Shown here one piece after another: positions 8,208 through 15,542 of a stretch of 64,000 nt of DNA. The notes beneath the pieces are model-generated. The model worked only from the letters and a program-made list of their open reading frames with translations. It was not told the origin of the DNA and made no database searches. This stretch comes from Formicincola oecophyllae. GTDB lineage: Bacteria > Pseudomonadota > Alphaproteobacteria > Acetobacterales > Acetobacteraceae. Within the stretch, counting starts at the first letter, position 1, and each line of letters begins with the position of its first letter. The position numbers were made by a program, and so were the translations under genes. The stretch spans positions 682,001 to 746,000 of the forward strand of contig NZ_CP038231.1 of assembly GCF_006542395.2 (NCBI RefSeq), written 5' to 3'.

Positions 8208-9458
8208 ATGAAATTTTCCACAACCAACTGGACGGTTGCCTTGGCCATGGGCGCAGGGCTGGCTGCCATGGCGCCCCATAGTGCGGCATGGGGTGCAGAG
8301 GCTGCCGCTGCGCAGGGTGCGCGGCTGGCTTCTGGCGCTACCCTTTCACCTGATGTCAGCAAGGATTTGCTGGCGGCGCAGGCGGAACTCAAAGCAGGCC
8401 ACTTTCAGGAGGCCATGAACGCTGTGGCCCATGCCAGCCACGCTCCCAACCAAACCAAGGATGACCGCGCCACCATCGTGCGGATGGGGGCTGCCATCGC
8501 CATGCGCTCAGGCAATGTCCATGCCAGCGCCCGCACCGCGGAGGCCTTGGCGGCTGACCCAGCCTTGCCTGCCACTGAACGGGCGCGCGCTTTGCAGGAT
8601 GCCGTGGTGATGGCCTACCGCGCCCATGATTGGCCCACAGCCGCTGCGCTGGGCGAACGCTATTTCAACATACCAGGCCTGGCGCAGGCTGGTAGCGCTG
8701 GGCAGCGCAAAACCATCTCTTCGCTTTTGGTACAGAGCTATTACGTTCCCCACCACTGGGCTGGGGTCGTCATGGCTACAGACCAACTGGCCAAAACTAC
8801 CCCAGGCGGTTTAGGGGGGCTGCCTGAAAACCTGCTTCAAATGCGCGCCGCCGCTTATGGGCAAATGAACAACCATGCTGGCCAGCAAGCCAGCTGGGTC
8901 GTGCTGGCTGAAGCTTACCATCGCCCCGCTTATTGGCAGGCCGCGCTTGCTGGGTTGGAGCATAACAGCGACCTTTCGCCTTACGGGCAATACGCTTTGC
9001 AAAAGCTGCGTTTCGCTGCAGGCTTGGTCAGCCAGCCAGCAGCGGTGCGCGACCTAGAGGAGCAAGCCATTCAACTGGGCCTGCCAGCGGCAGCTCTGCG
9101 CCTGGAAAATGCGGCAAATGCCCGCCACATCCAACCTTTACCAGATGCTGCGCGTTTTAACGCTTTCCTCAAACGCAGGCTTGGGCAGGCGGTGCCTGAC
9201 CAAAACCCTGTCCTGGCGGCTGGGGAAGCTGTGCTGGCAGCGGCGCCAGCCCAACAGGGGGCTGCCCTCGCCACCATGAAGGCACGGGTGGCGGCAATGC
9301 CCACCCCTGAAAACCAACTGGCTTATGGCCTTGTCCTAGCTGACATTGGGCGCAGCCATGAAGCTCAGCAGGCCCTTGGTCAAGTCAAAGGCCCTGGGGC
9401 GGTGCATGACCTGGCCCAGATGTGGCGCCTAACTTTGCATACCCTTCCCGCCCATTAA
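8208..9458 (+). CDS. Exported TPR-like protein of the TonB operon
   Basis: Protein of 416 residues with a signal peptide (ALAMGAGLAAMAPHSAAWG) and an all-helical, Ala-rich body suggesting degenerate tetratricopeptide repeats across residues 45-410. The ATG at 8208 has AGGGA nine bases ahead and lies 13 bases after the second exbD. TPR proteins at the end of TonB-ExbB-ExbD operons are recurrent in proteobacteria and are thought to act as periplasmic scaffolds for the motor or its receptors. I cannot assign a substrate or partner. No catalytic motif is visible. Confidence 0.75.
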   Translation: MKFSTTNWTVALAMGAGLAAMAPHSAAWGAEAAAAQGARLASGATLSPDVSKDLLAAQAELKAGHFQEAMNAVAHASHAPNQTKDDRATIVRMGAAIAMRSGNVHASARTAEALAADPALPATERARALQDAVVMAYRAHDWPTAAALGERYFNIPGLAQAGSAGQRKTISSLLVQSYYVPHHWAGVVMATDQLAKTTPGGLGGLPENLLQMRAAAYGQMNNHAGQQASWVVLAEAYHRPAYWQAALAGLEHNSDLSPYGQYALQKLRFAAGLVSQPAAVRDLEEQAIQLGLPAAALRLENAANARHIQPLPDAARFNAFLKRRLGQAVPDQNPVLAAGEAVLAAAPAQQGAALATMKARVAAMPTPENQLAYGLVLADIGRSHEAQQALGQVKGPGAVHDLAQMWRLTLHTLPAH

Positions 9459-9478
9459 AGGCTGGTTTCAAATCTAAA

Positions 9479-9504
9479 GGGTGCTTCCTTTCAAAGGGGC
9501 ACCC
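9479..9504 (+). terminator. Hairpin after the TonB operon, weak terminator candidate
   Basis: GGGTGC (9479-9484) pairs with GCACCC (9499-9504), with an inner CCTT/AAGG helix. No T-run follows, so termination is doubtful; it may be a 3'-end stabilising hairpin. Confidence 0.35.
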
Positions 9505-9645
9505 TGGCACCGTATTAGCAACCAAGGCAGTGCTCAAAACGGTGCCTTAGTAACGGCTTTCTTCCGCTCTGCCCTTTTAAAGCCGCTTTCATTCTCAAGA
9601 ACCGCTTCAACGATTTCCACCCGCCCACAGCCAGCAGGACTTTCC

Positions 9646-12600
9646 ATGAACGGCACACCCCCCTCTCTCAAACTGCCGCTGCCCACAGACGCACCACCAG
9701 TGCGCCTGGAAGGGCGCATGGCACGTGTTGTTCAAGCAACCCTGCTGGCTTTGGCATTGGGTCTGTTCCCGCTGGCCACCACCGCACACGCTGGTGAGGC
9801 AGCACCCAGCACCACCGTTCACCAACGCCATGGCGCCAACACGGCCCAACCTGCTCCCAAAGCCATTGCCGCCCATGACGCCAGCGCCAATGACAATGCC
9901 CCTGATGCTAACAAGGCAGCCTCAGCGGCCTTGGCGCCAGCGCAGGCCCAACAATTGCTGTCTGTGCTGGACAATCCTGGCAAGCGCCAGGAACTGGTCA
10001 CCACACTGAAAAACCTGGCTGCTGTCCAAAAGGTCCAGCAAACCAAGGATGAGTCAGGCCTGCTGGACCAACTTCAAGGTCATGCCTCCCGTTTTGGGGC
10101 GGTCCTGGAACGCCAAAGCGTGGTTTTGACGCAGGGCGTGGCCAATTTCTCCGCCCTAGGGCCTTGGTTCCGTCACTTGTGGCACACACCAGCCCTTCAA
10201 AACGAAATCCTGCGCATTGTTCTGCGCGTTCTCATCGTCATTGTAGGTGGTTTGGGCCTTGCCTGGGGATTGAGTTGGCTGTTGCGCAAGCCGCGCCTTA
10301 AAATTGAGGAAGCGGCTCTCCACCTGCAGCAACGCCAGGAAAGCGCTGAGCGGCGCGCCCATGCAGCCGCCAAGGATGCCGCCCGCCAAGCCGAAGCCGC
10401 CCAGGCTGAAGCAGCCCAGGCGCAGCAGACGGCCTCCGTGACGGCAGCTGTGGCCTCACAGGCCAGCAGCACCGCTACCAAGGATGACAGCCAAGCCATC
10501 CCCACCGCTGCGGCCACAGCTGGTGACAGCCCTGGTGACATCACCCAGGAGGCCCCCCAATCCCCACAGGCTTCCCAAGCCCAGGCGCAACAGGCCGCCC
10601 AAGCGCAGGCTCACCAGGAAGTCGCGACAGAAGACAAGGCCACGGAAAGTGCCCAGGCCCATGCCCCCCAGGAGCCACTGCTGCGGGCTGCGGTCTCCCA
10701 ATACAACATCTCTGAAGACGAACCACTAGCGCCCAATGTAGCCCAGAGCATCAACCAAAGCGTTGACCAGACCGTCTCAGCCACTAGCCATGACGTTGCA
10801 TCTGGCAAGGGGCAGTCTGCCCAAACGGCCTCGCCTGATTCACAAAGCACAGCCAGCGCCCAGACGGCGCAGCAGCAGGCTGGTGAAGCCACAACGGTCG
10901 CCCAAAACGCTGAGAAGCAAGCAGCCCAGGCCCAAATCAAGGCCAGCATGGCCTCTGCCGCCGCTGAGGCGCAGAATTGGGAAACGGCCTTGCTGCGCAT
11001 GGTCAATATCCTCAAGCGCGTGCCTTATGGGCTAGGCTGTTTGGGGCTAGACCTCCTCACGCTCATGGCGTTTCCGTTGGTGGCTTTCCTGCTGCTGACC
11101 TTTGACCCAACGCCTGACAAAGCCACCATTCGTGCCGTTTGGTCCATCACCTGGATGGCCAGCGTGACATTTGGCGTTTGGGTGGCGCTGCTGCGCCTGT
11201 GCCTGGCGCCTGGCAAACCCTGGATGCGCCTCATCCCCTGCAGTGACAGCACAGCGGACTTCTTCTTCAGGTGGCTGAAGCGCCTGGGTAATGTGGCCAG
11301 TTGGGGCATCAGCACATTGGTGGTGCTGGAAGCCTGCACTGTGCCCGCCACGGTGGAGCAATCCCTCACGAAGCTTATCGTGTTGAGCTTGCACATCCTG
11401 GTGGCCTTCATGATTTTCGGTAGCCGTGGCCTGGTGCGCCATGCTTGCGAGAAAGTGGCCAGGCACACCCCCCATATGGCGACCGTCATGCATATCGTGG
11501 CGCGCATCTGGTGGGTGGCTGCACTGTTCTTCGACTTTGGGCTGTGGCTGGTGTGGGCCATGGACATCCAGGGCGGCTACCAGCTCATGCTGTACATGTT
11601 CTTCAGCACCTGCGTAGCACTGATTGCCATGCGCGTGCTCAGCATCCTGCTGTTCACAGGCATGGAACGCCTGCTGACGCGCCTTTCCACCTCCGTCCAC
11701 ATGACAGCCAAAGCCCGTGAGCGTCTGGCCTATTACACCCCTTACATCCAACGCGTCCTGAACGCCGTGCTGGTGGTGGCCACCATATTGGTGCTGGCGG
11801 TGGCATGGGGCGTACCGTTGAAATCGCTGATTGGCGCCCACAGCTTCGGCGCTGAGCTCGCCTCCAGCGCGTTGAGCGTTGGCATTGCCATCCTGGTGGG
11901 CGTGGCCATTTGGGAAGTGGCCAACATCCTGATGGAACGCCAGATCAAAAAGCTGGAAAACGATGACAGCACTCAGGACAAAGTGCGCATTGCCCGCCTG
12001 CGCACGCTGCAGCCCTTGATGCGCATCATCCTGATGGTTGGTCTTTCCATCATCATTGGCTTGACCGTGCTATCTGAATTGGGGGTCAACACAGGGCCCC
12101 TGCTGGCTGGCGCCTCCATCTTCGGCGTGGCGCTTGGCTTTGGCACTCAGAAGCTGGTTCAGGATTTCATCAGCGGCATATTCCTGCTGCTTGAGAATGC
12201 CCTGACCGTGGGGGACGCCGTGACCTTGAATGGCACATACGGCATTGTGGAGAAGCTGTCCCTCCGCACTGTTCATGTGCGTGGCAATGACGGGTCGATG
12301 AACATCTTCCCCTTCAGCTCCCTTAACCAGACCATCAATTACAACCGTCAGTTCGGCCGGGCCATCATCATCGCTGAGGTGGCTTATGACTCCAACATCG
12401 ACAACGTCATTAAGGCCTTGTTTGACATCACGGCCTCCATGCGGGCCGATCCTGAGTACGGCCCGCTCATCATTGACGACTTCCAGCTTTGGGGTGTTGA
12501 TTCACTCAACGATTCCTCTGTGACGGTGCGCGGCACGCTGCCCACCATCCCCACAGGGCGCTGGCCCGTTCAGCGCCAGTTCAACAAGCGCATGCTCAAG

Positions 12601-12801
12601 GTGTTTGCTGAACGTGGCATCGACTTCCCCTTCCCCACGCGCACCTTGGATGTCCCGGGCCTGGAGAAGTATTTTGAAGTCATGGAGGATTCTTACGAAA
12701 AGGGCGCCCCCCGCAAGCAGATCGACCCTTCTGCCCCCACCACAGGCACTGACCCTTCCAAACCTGTGAATCCAGGCACAGCCGGCCCCAAGCTAGCTTG
12801 A
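9646..12801 (+). CDS. Large MscS-family mechanosensitive channel
   Basis: Inner-membrane channel of 1051 residues, expected to release solutes on osmotic downshift. Order: signal peptide (the segment starting MARVVQATLLALALGLFPLA), a periplasmic Ala/Asn-rich stretch, one helix near residue 190, then roughly 220 residues of Ala/Gln-rich low-complexity sequence, several membrane spans, and a C-terminal MscS module. The pore-helix signature is GVALGFGTQKLVQDFISG and the beta domain follows with GDAVTLNGTYGIVEKLSLRT. The ATG at 9646 has AGGAC close upstream; 9718 is an alternative, and a GTG at 9481 lies inside a hairpin. The low-complexity insert is unusual for the family. Confidence 0.88.
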   Translation: MNGTPPSLKLPLPTDAPPVRLEGRMARVVQATLLALALGLFPLATTAHAGEAAPSTTVHQRHGANTAQPAPKAIAAHDASANDNAPDANKAASAALAPAQAQQLLSVLDNPGKRQELVTTLKNLAAVQKVQQTKDESGLLDQLQGHASRFGAVLERQSVVLTQGVANFSALGPWFRHLWHTPALQNEILRIVLRVLIVIVGGLGLAWGLSWLLRKPRLKIEEAALHLQQRQESAERRAHAAAKDAARQAEAAQAEAAQAQQTASVTAAVASQASSTATKDDSQAIPTAAATAGDSPGDITQEAPQSPQASQAQAQQAAQAQAHQEVATEDKATESAQAHAPQEPLLRAAVSQYNISEDEPLAPNVAQSINQSVDQTVSATSHDVASGKGQSAQTASPDSQSTASAQTAQQQAGEATTVAQNAEKQAAQAQIKASMASAAAEAQNWETALLRMVNILKRVPYGLGCLGLDLLTLMAFPLVAFLLLTFDPTPDKATIRAVWSITWMASVTFGVWVALLRLCLAPGKPWMRLIPCSDSTADFFFRWLKRLGNVASWGISTLVVLEACTVPATVEQSLTKLIVLSLHILVAFMIFGSRGLVRHACEKVARHTPHMATVMHIVARIWWVAALFFDFGLWLVWAMDIQGGYQLMLYMFFSTCVALIAMRVLSILLFTGMERLLTRLSTSVHMTAKARERLAYYTPYIQRVLNAVLVVATILVLAVAWGVPLKSLIGAHSFGAELASSALSVGIAILVGVAIWEVANILMERQIKKLENDDSTQDKVRIARLRTLQPLMRIILMVGLSIIIGLTVLSELGVNTGPLLAGASIFGVALGFGTQKLVQDFISGIFLLLENALTVGDAVTLNGTYGIVEKLSLRTVHVRGNDGSMNIFPFSSLNQTINYNRQFGRAIIIAEVAYDSNIDNVIKALFDITASMRADPEYGPLIIDDFQLWGVDSLNDSSVTVRGTLPTIPTGRWPVQRQFNKRMLKVFAERGIDFPFPTRTLDVPGLEKYFEVMEDSYEKGAPRKQIDPSAPTTGTDPSKPVNPGTAGPKLA

Positions 12802-12841
12802 CCAACCAGGCGCCACTTCATCGCCGGCGCCACCCTTCACC

Positions 12842-12885
12842 AAGGCTTGCCCAGCTTGCAGCAGCATGTTGGGCAAGCCTTTTTC
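12842..12885 (+). terminator. Intrinsic terminator after the mechanosensitive channel
   Basis: A 12-bp stem, AAGGCTTGCCCA with TGGGCAAGCCTT, closes a 16-base loop and runs into a T-tract at 12881-12885. It sits 40 bases after the channel stop codon. Confidence 0.85.
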
Positions 12886-13034
12886 ATGCCTGCAGTATGA
12901 GCCTAACAGTGCCACCAACTGGCGCGTGGCCCCTGCCCAACCCGATGTGAACGGGTTAAACTTGAAACGGTTCCAAAACCATTCAACTGCACCCCAGGAC
13001 CTTTCATCTGGCGTGCCGCTGCAGGAGAGCGCTC

Positions 13035-13499
13035 ATGACAACCACCACTTCACCTATGGCTGCACTCCAAGGGGTCTCGGTCACGACCTGCCTGCTTGGT
13101 GTGGTTTTCATCATGGCGTGCCTGCTTTTCACAGGCTGGGCAGGTTATGACGCCGCCCGCCGCAAAGGGCGCCATCCCCTGGGGTGGGCAATTCTGTGCG
13201 TTCTGCTTGGCCCCTTGGCCTTGATGATGCTGGAGGTGCTGCCCCCACGCGACCGCATGGCCCCTTACCAGCCCATGAGCTGGCCTGAAACCATTTGCGT
13301 GGCGTTTTATTTCATCACAGGCTTTTTAAGCATGGCGCTGACAGCGCTCATTGTGCTGCTGACTGCCGTCATTGCCTTGTCAGGCGCTGCAGACACCCAG
13401 CCAACTCACCCAGCCGCCAAAGCCGCGGTGACCACACCATCCCAGTCAGCTCCCCCTGCTGCACAACAAGAACCTCAGCCCACCAAAAACGGCGGTTAA
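13035..13499 (+). CDS. Small inner-membrane protein, unknown
   Basis: A 154-residue protein with AGGAG ahead of its ATG. Two or three membrane helices are visible, around residues 18-38, 50-68 and 90-115. Between the first two is a basic loop, GYDAARRKGRHPLGWAIL, followed by LLGPLALMMLEVLPP, a layout seen in many small bacterial membrane proteins of unknown role. The C-terminal 35 residues are a Pro/Ala/Gln-rich soluble tail. I do not recognise a named family. It has its own upstream terminator-separated unit. Confidence 0.65.
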   Translation: MTTTTSPMAALQGVSVTTCLLGVVFIMACLLFTGWAGYDAARRKGRHPLGWAILCVLLGPLALMMLEVLPPRDRMAPYQPMSWPETICVAFYFITGFLSMALTALIVLLTAVIALSGAADTQPTHPAAKAAVTTPSQSAPPAAQQEPQPTKNGG

Positions 13500-13602
13500 G
13501 CGCGCCTTATTACTCCCCTACGCTGGGCGCATTGCTGGCACGCCTTTGAAATGGGAATTTATCTGGTAAAACACGCCCCAGAAACTCATTAGGAGGTCCC
13601 TC

Positions 13603-13851
13603 ATGGCACGCGTTCTGGTTAAAGGCCCTGTCAACACATTCCCCAAGGTTGGCGAGCAGGTGACGGTTGAAGAAGTGAACGGTCAGTCCGTTCTCACCAG
13701 CGTCAACGGCAAGCCCGCCCTCATCACGGATGAGGAAATCACCTACTTCCCCAAGGCTGGCTCCGCTGCCGGCGCTGGCAAAGCCAACGTCGTGACCGTC
13801 CTTTCTGAGCAGAAAGACGGTCAGCCTGTGGCTGTGGTGTATTACACCTGA
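13603..13851 (+). CDS. Small soluble protein, unknown
   Basis: An 82-residue protein with a near-perfect ribosome site (TTAGGAGGT, five bases before ATG), suggesting strong translation. It has no membrane helix or signal peptide. Alternating hydrophobic patterns such as VLVKGPVNTFPKVGEQVTVE and NVVTVLSEQKDGQPVAVVYY suggest a small beta-barrel or SH3-like fold. A Gly/Ala linker (AGSAAGAGKA) divides two halves. It is monocistronic, ending in a good terminator. I cannot assign a function. Confidence 0.7.
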   Translation: MARVLVKGPVNTFPKVGEQVTVEEVNGQSVLTSVNGKPALITDEEITYFPKAGSAAGAGKANVVTVLSEQKDGQPVAVVYYT

Positions 13852-13922
13852 TTTTGGCCTTCTGGATTTCAGCCCCTTCCCCTTGAGCTGGGGCTGACCA
13901 GGGCTGCTGCCCAAATCGAAGC

Positions 13923-13955
13923 GGCGTCTGGCGGTAAACCGCTTGGCGCCTTTTT
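13923..13955 (+). terminator. Intrinsic terminator after the 82-residue protein
   Basis: A 12-position stem (13923-13934 with 13939-13950, one mismatch) closes a TAAA loop and is followed by five T at 13951-13955. Confidence 0.8.
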
Positions 13956-14010
13956 GTTATGAGGCTTCAAACAAAGGGGGCTGGGCAAGCGCCCTTAACA
14001 CATTATGCCT

Positions 14011-14340
14011 TCAAGGTTGGTGGGGCGCTAGAATGATGGTTGCAGCCCCTGCCAAGCACAGCAACGCACCACAGCAATCCCATTTGTCTGGGTGCACGCC
14101 GTCCACAAGCCACATCCAGAACAGAGCCATGAGGATGTAAATCCCACCATAGGCAGCAAAGGCACGCCCTGCTTCGTCAACAGGTACCTTGGTCAGCAGC
14201 CACGCGAACAAGCCAAGGCTCGCCATAGCTGGCAGCAATAGCCAGGCTGGCTGCCCTTCGCGCCAACAAAGCCAGAAACCATAGCAACCAACCATCTCCC
14301 CCAAAGCTGCCAGGGCATAAATCACTAAAGGGTGTGTCAT
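14011..14340 (-). CDS. YnfA/UPF0060-family four-helix membrane protein
   Basis: A 109-residue, four-helix protein of the UPF0060 family. The opening YALAALGEMVGCYGFWLCWR and the later RAFAAYGGIYILMALFWMW match the family pattern. Members resemble small multidrug resistance transporters in fold, and some have been linked to efflux, but the substrate is not established. I chose the start at 14340, which has GGAG upstream and gives the usual family length of about 108; an ATG at 14370 would add ten residues without a ribosome site. It shares direction with the unknown gene at 14398-14952, 57 bases downstream of it. Confidence 0.85.
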   Translation of the reverse strand: MTHPLVIYALAALGEMVGCYGFWLCWREGQPAWLLLPAMASLGLFAWLLTKVPVDEAGRAFAAYGGIYILMALFWMWLVDGVHPDKWDCCGALLCLAGAATIILAPHQP

Positions 14341-14397
14341 AGCTGGTGTTTTCTCCAACTGGGTTTCCATGGCTGGTGGCCAACCACACTTCCCGCA

Positions 14398-14952
14398 CTA
14401 CAACTCGACAGAGGGGGTCGCTTCAAAGGGGTGGTCAGGGGAAGTCCCCACACTGTTTTTGGGAGGGGTCAGGTGATTCTGGGCTTCAAGCAAAGCTGCC
14501 TCCGCCCCTAGGACGTGCGCCACAATGCGCAGCAACCGCTGGCGATAAAGGCAGAAACTGCTACCTGCCGCCATCAGCGCCAGGGCCACAGCCATGATGA
14601 CTTCAGCATCATCAGCATGAAACGCTGATGAATAAGTGCCGTTCCTGTTGTGCGCAGCCATCAACGTGACATCAGCCAGCAGCGCACTGCCCAAAGCCAC
14701 AACCACCACGCTGACGGCCGCAATTTGGTAGCAAACGGCTTTCTGGAAAGCTTCCGTGGCGGCATGGCGCAGCCAGTAAACCAGGAACACGCGGCGTGCC
14801 TTGCCTGTGTAATGGACGCGTTCGGCGGCCTCGCTGGCCAATTTTTCCAGATAACGCACCCGGTGGTAGGCCCAGCCATAAAGCGGCCCACCATCCTGCT
14901 GCACCAGAACAGCCCCTGTTAGGGCACTGGGGTAGAGCTCTTCTGTGGGCAT
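14398..14952 (-). CDS. Membrane protein with two central helices, unknown
   Basis: A 184-residue protein preceded by AAAGGAACCGCC before its ATG. Residues 1-70 are soluble and helical (LEKLASEAAERVHYTGKARR). Two hydrophobic helices follow at about 78-100 (ICYQ-like start, then AAVSVVVVALGSALLADVTL) and 118-140 (EVIMAVALALMAAGSSFCLY), then a helical cytoplasmic tail. The N-terminal soluble domain plus paired helices is reminiscent of small SMODS/SLATT-type membrane proteins, but I see no defining motif and leave it unassigned. The ynfA-like gene follows in the same direction. Confidence 0.6.
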   Translation of the reverse strand: MPTEELYPSALTGAVLVQQDGGPLYGWAYHRVRYLEKLASEAAERVHYTGKARRVFLVYWLRHAATEAFQKAVCYQIAAVSVVVVALGSALLADVTLMAAHNRNGTYSSAFHADDAEVIMAVALALMAAGSSFCLYRQRLLRIVAHVLGAEAALLEAQNHLTPPKNSVGTSPDHPFEATPSVEL

Positions 14953-15041
14953 GGCGGTTCCTTTAACACTGTCGGGAAATACTGTCTGGGGGCACCACTC
15001 TGGGGGTTTCATCCTGGCAGAAAGCGCAAGCCAGCAAAACA

Positions 15042-15070
15042 TAAGGCTCTGTCATATTGACAGAGCCTTA
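15042..15070 (-). terminator. Perfect 13-bp hairpin terminator after the Pmp3-like gene
   Basis: TAAGGCTCTGTCA and TGACAGAGCCTTA flank a 3-base loop. On the minus strand it is followed by a T-rich stretch (TGTTTTG). It lies 70 bases beyond the stop of the Pmp3-like gene and would separate it from the gene at 14398-14952; it may work in both directions. Confidence 0.65.
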
Positions 15071-15140
15071 GTTGTTTTCCCTTGGAAAAGCCGCTCAACG
15101 CGCAAGTGGCCTTAAACCACCCACCAAGCGCTGCCCAGCC

Positions 15141-15305
15141 TTAGAGGGCATCATAGTTGCGCAGTGCGAACAGCGCCCAGATGGTTGCAGGCAGCCAGCC
15201 GATCACGGTGCACTGCAAAATCAGGCAAATGATGCCAGCAATGGGACGGCCAATGGTGAAGAACGTCAACCACGGGATAAACACGGCAATAAGAATGCGC
15301 AGCAT
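15141..15305 (-). CDS. YqaE/Pmp3-family small membrane protein
   Basis: A 54-residue hydrophobic protein read on the minus strand, starting MLRILIAVFIPWLTFFTIG and ending NYDAL. Two membrane helices are joined by a short loop around GRPIAGIICLILQCTVIGWL, the typical layout of the UPF0057/Pmp3 family, whose members influence membrane potential and salt or cold tolerance in yeast and plants. The bacterial role is unclear. GGGAG lies five bases before the ATG. It forms a single-gene unit ending in the hairpin at 15042-15070. Confidence 0.88.
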   Translation of the reverse strand: MLRILIAVFIPWLTFFTIGRPIAGIICLILQCTVIGWLPATIWALFALRNYDAL

Positions 15306-15435
15306 CTTTCACTCCCTGAATGGGCCCAGTGATTTGGGCTTGTAGGGGCAGCATAAGCAGAACCCACCCCACCACCACAAGCTTTATAAAAGTTGGAATG
15401 GCCTTGCCTTGTTGGTAAGGCTACGGACACTGTAT

Positions 15436-15458
15436 TAAAAAACAGCCACTTTGGCTGT
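15436..15458 (-). terminator. Minus-strand terminator with no matching gene
   Basis: Read on the minus strand, ACAGCCA and TGGCTGT form a 7-bp stem with a 3-base loop, followed by TTTTTTAA. The only DNA that could feed it is the 84 bases before cydD or the antisense strand of cydD, where no gene is supported. Confidence 0.55.
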
Positions 15459-15542
15459 CTCACAAATGCCCCAGCAGGGGGCGTTCCCATGGCCATATCC
15501 CGCTGGCCATAACTCAAACGTGCCCTTGCAGAGGGAGAATCC

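Noticed and set aside
9481-9645. Extension of the mechanosensitive channel to a GTG at 9481
   Set aside because: The start would lie inside a hairpin and would put 55 residues before a good signal peptide; ATG 9646 is better.
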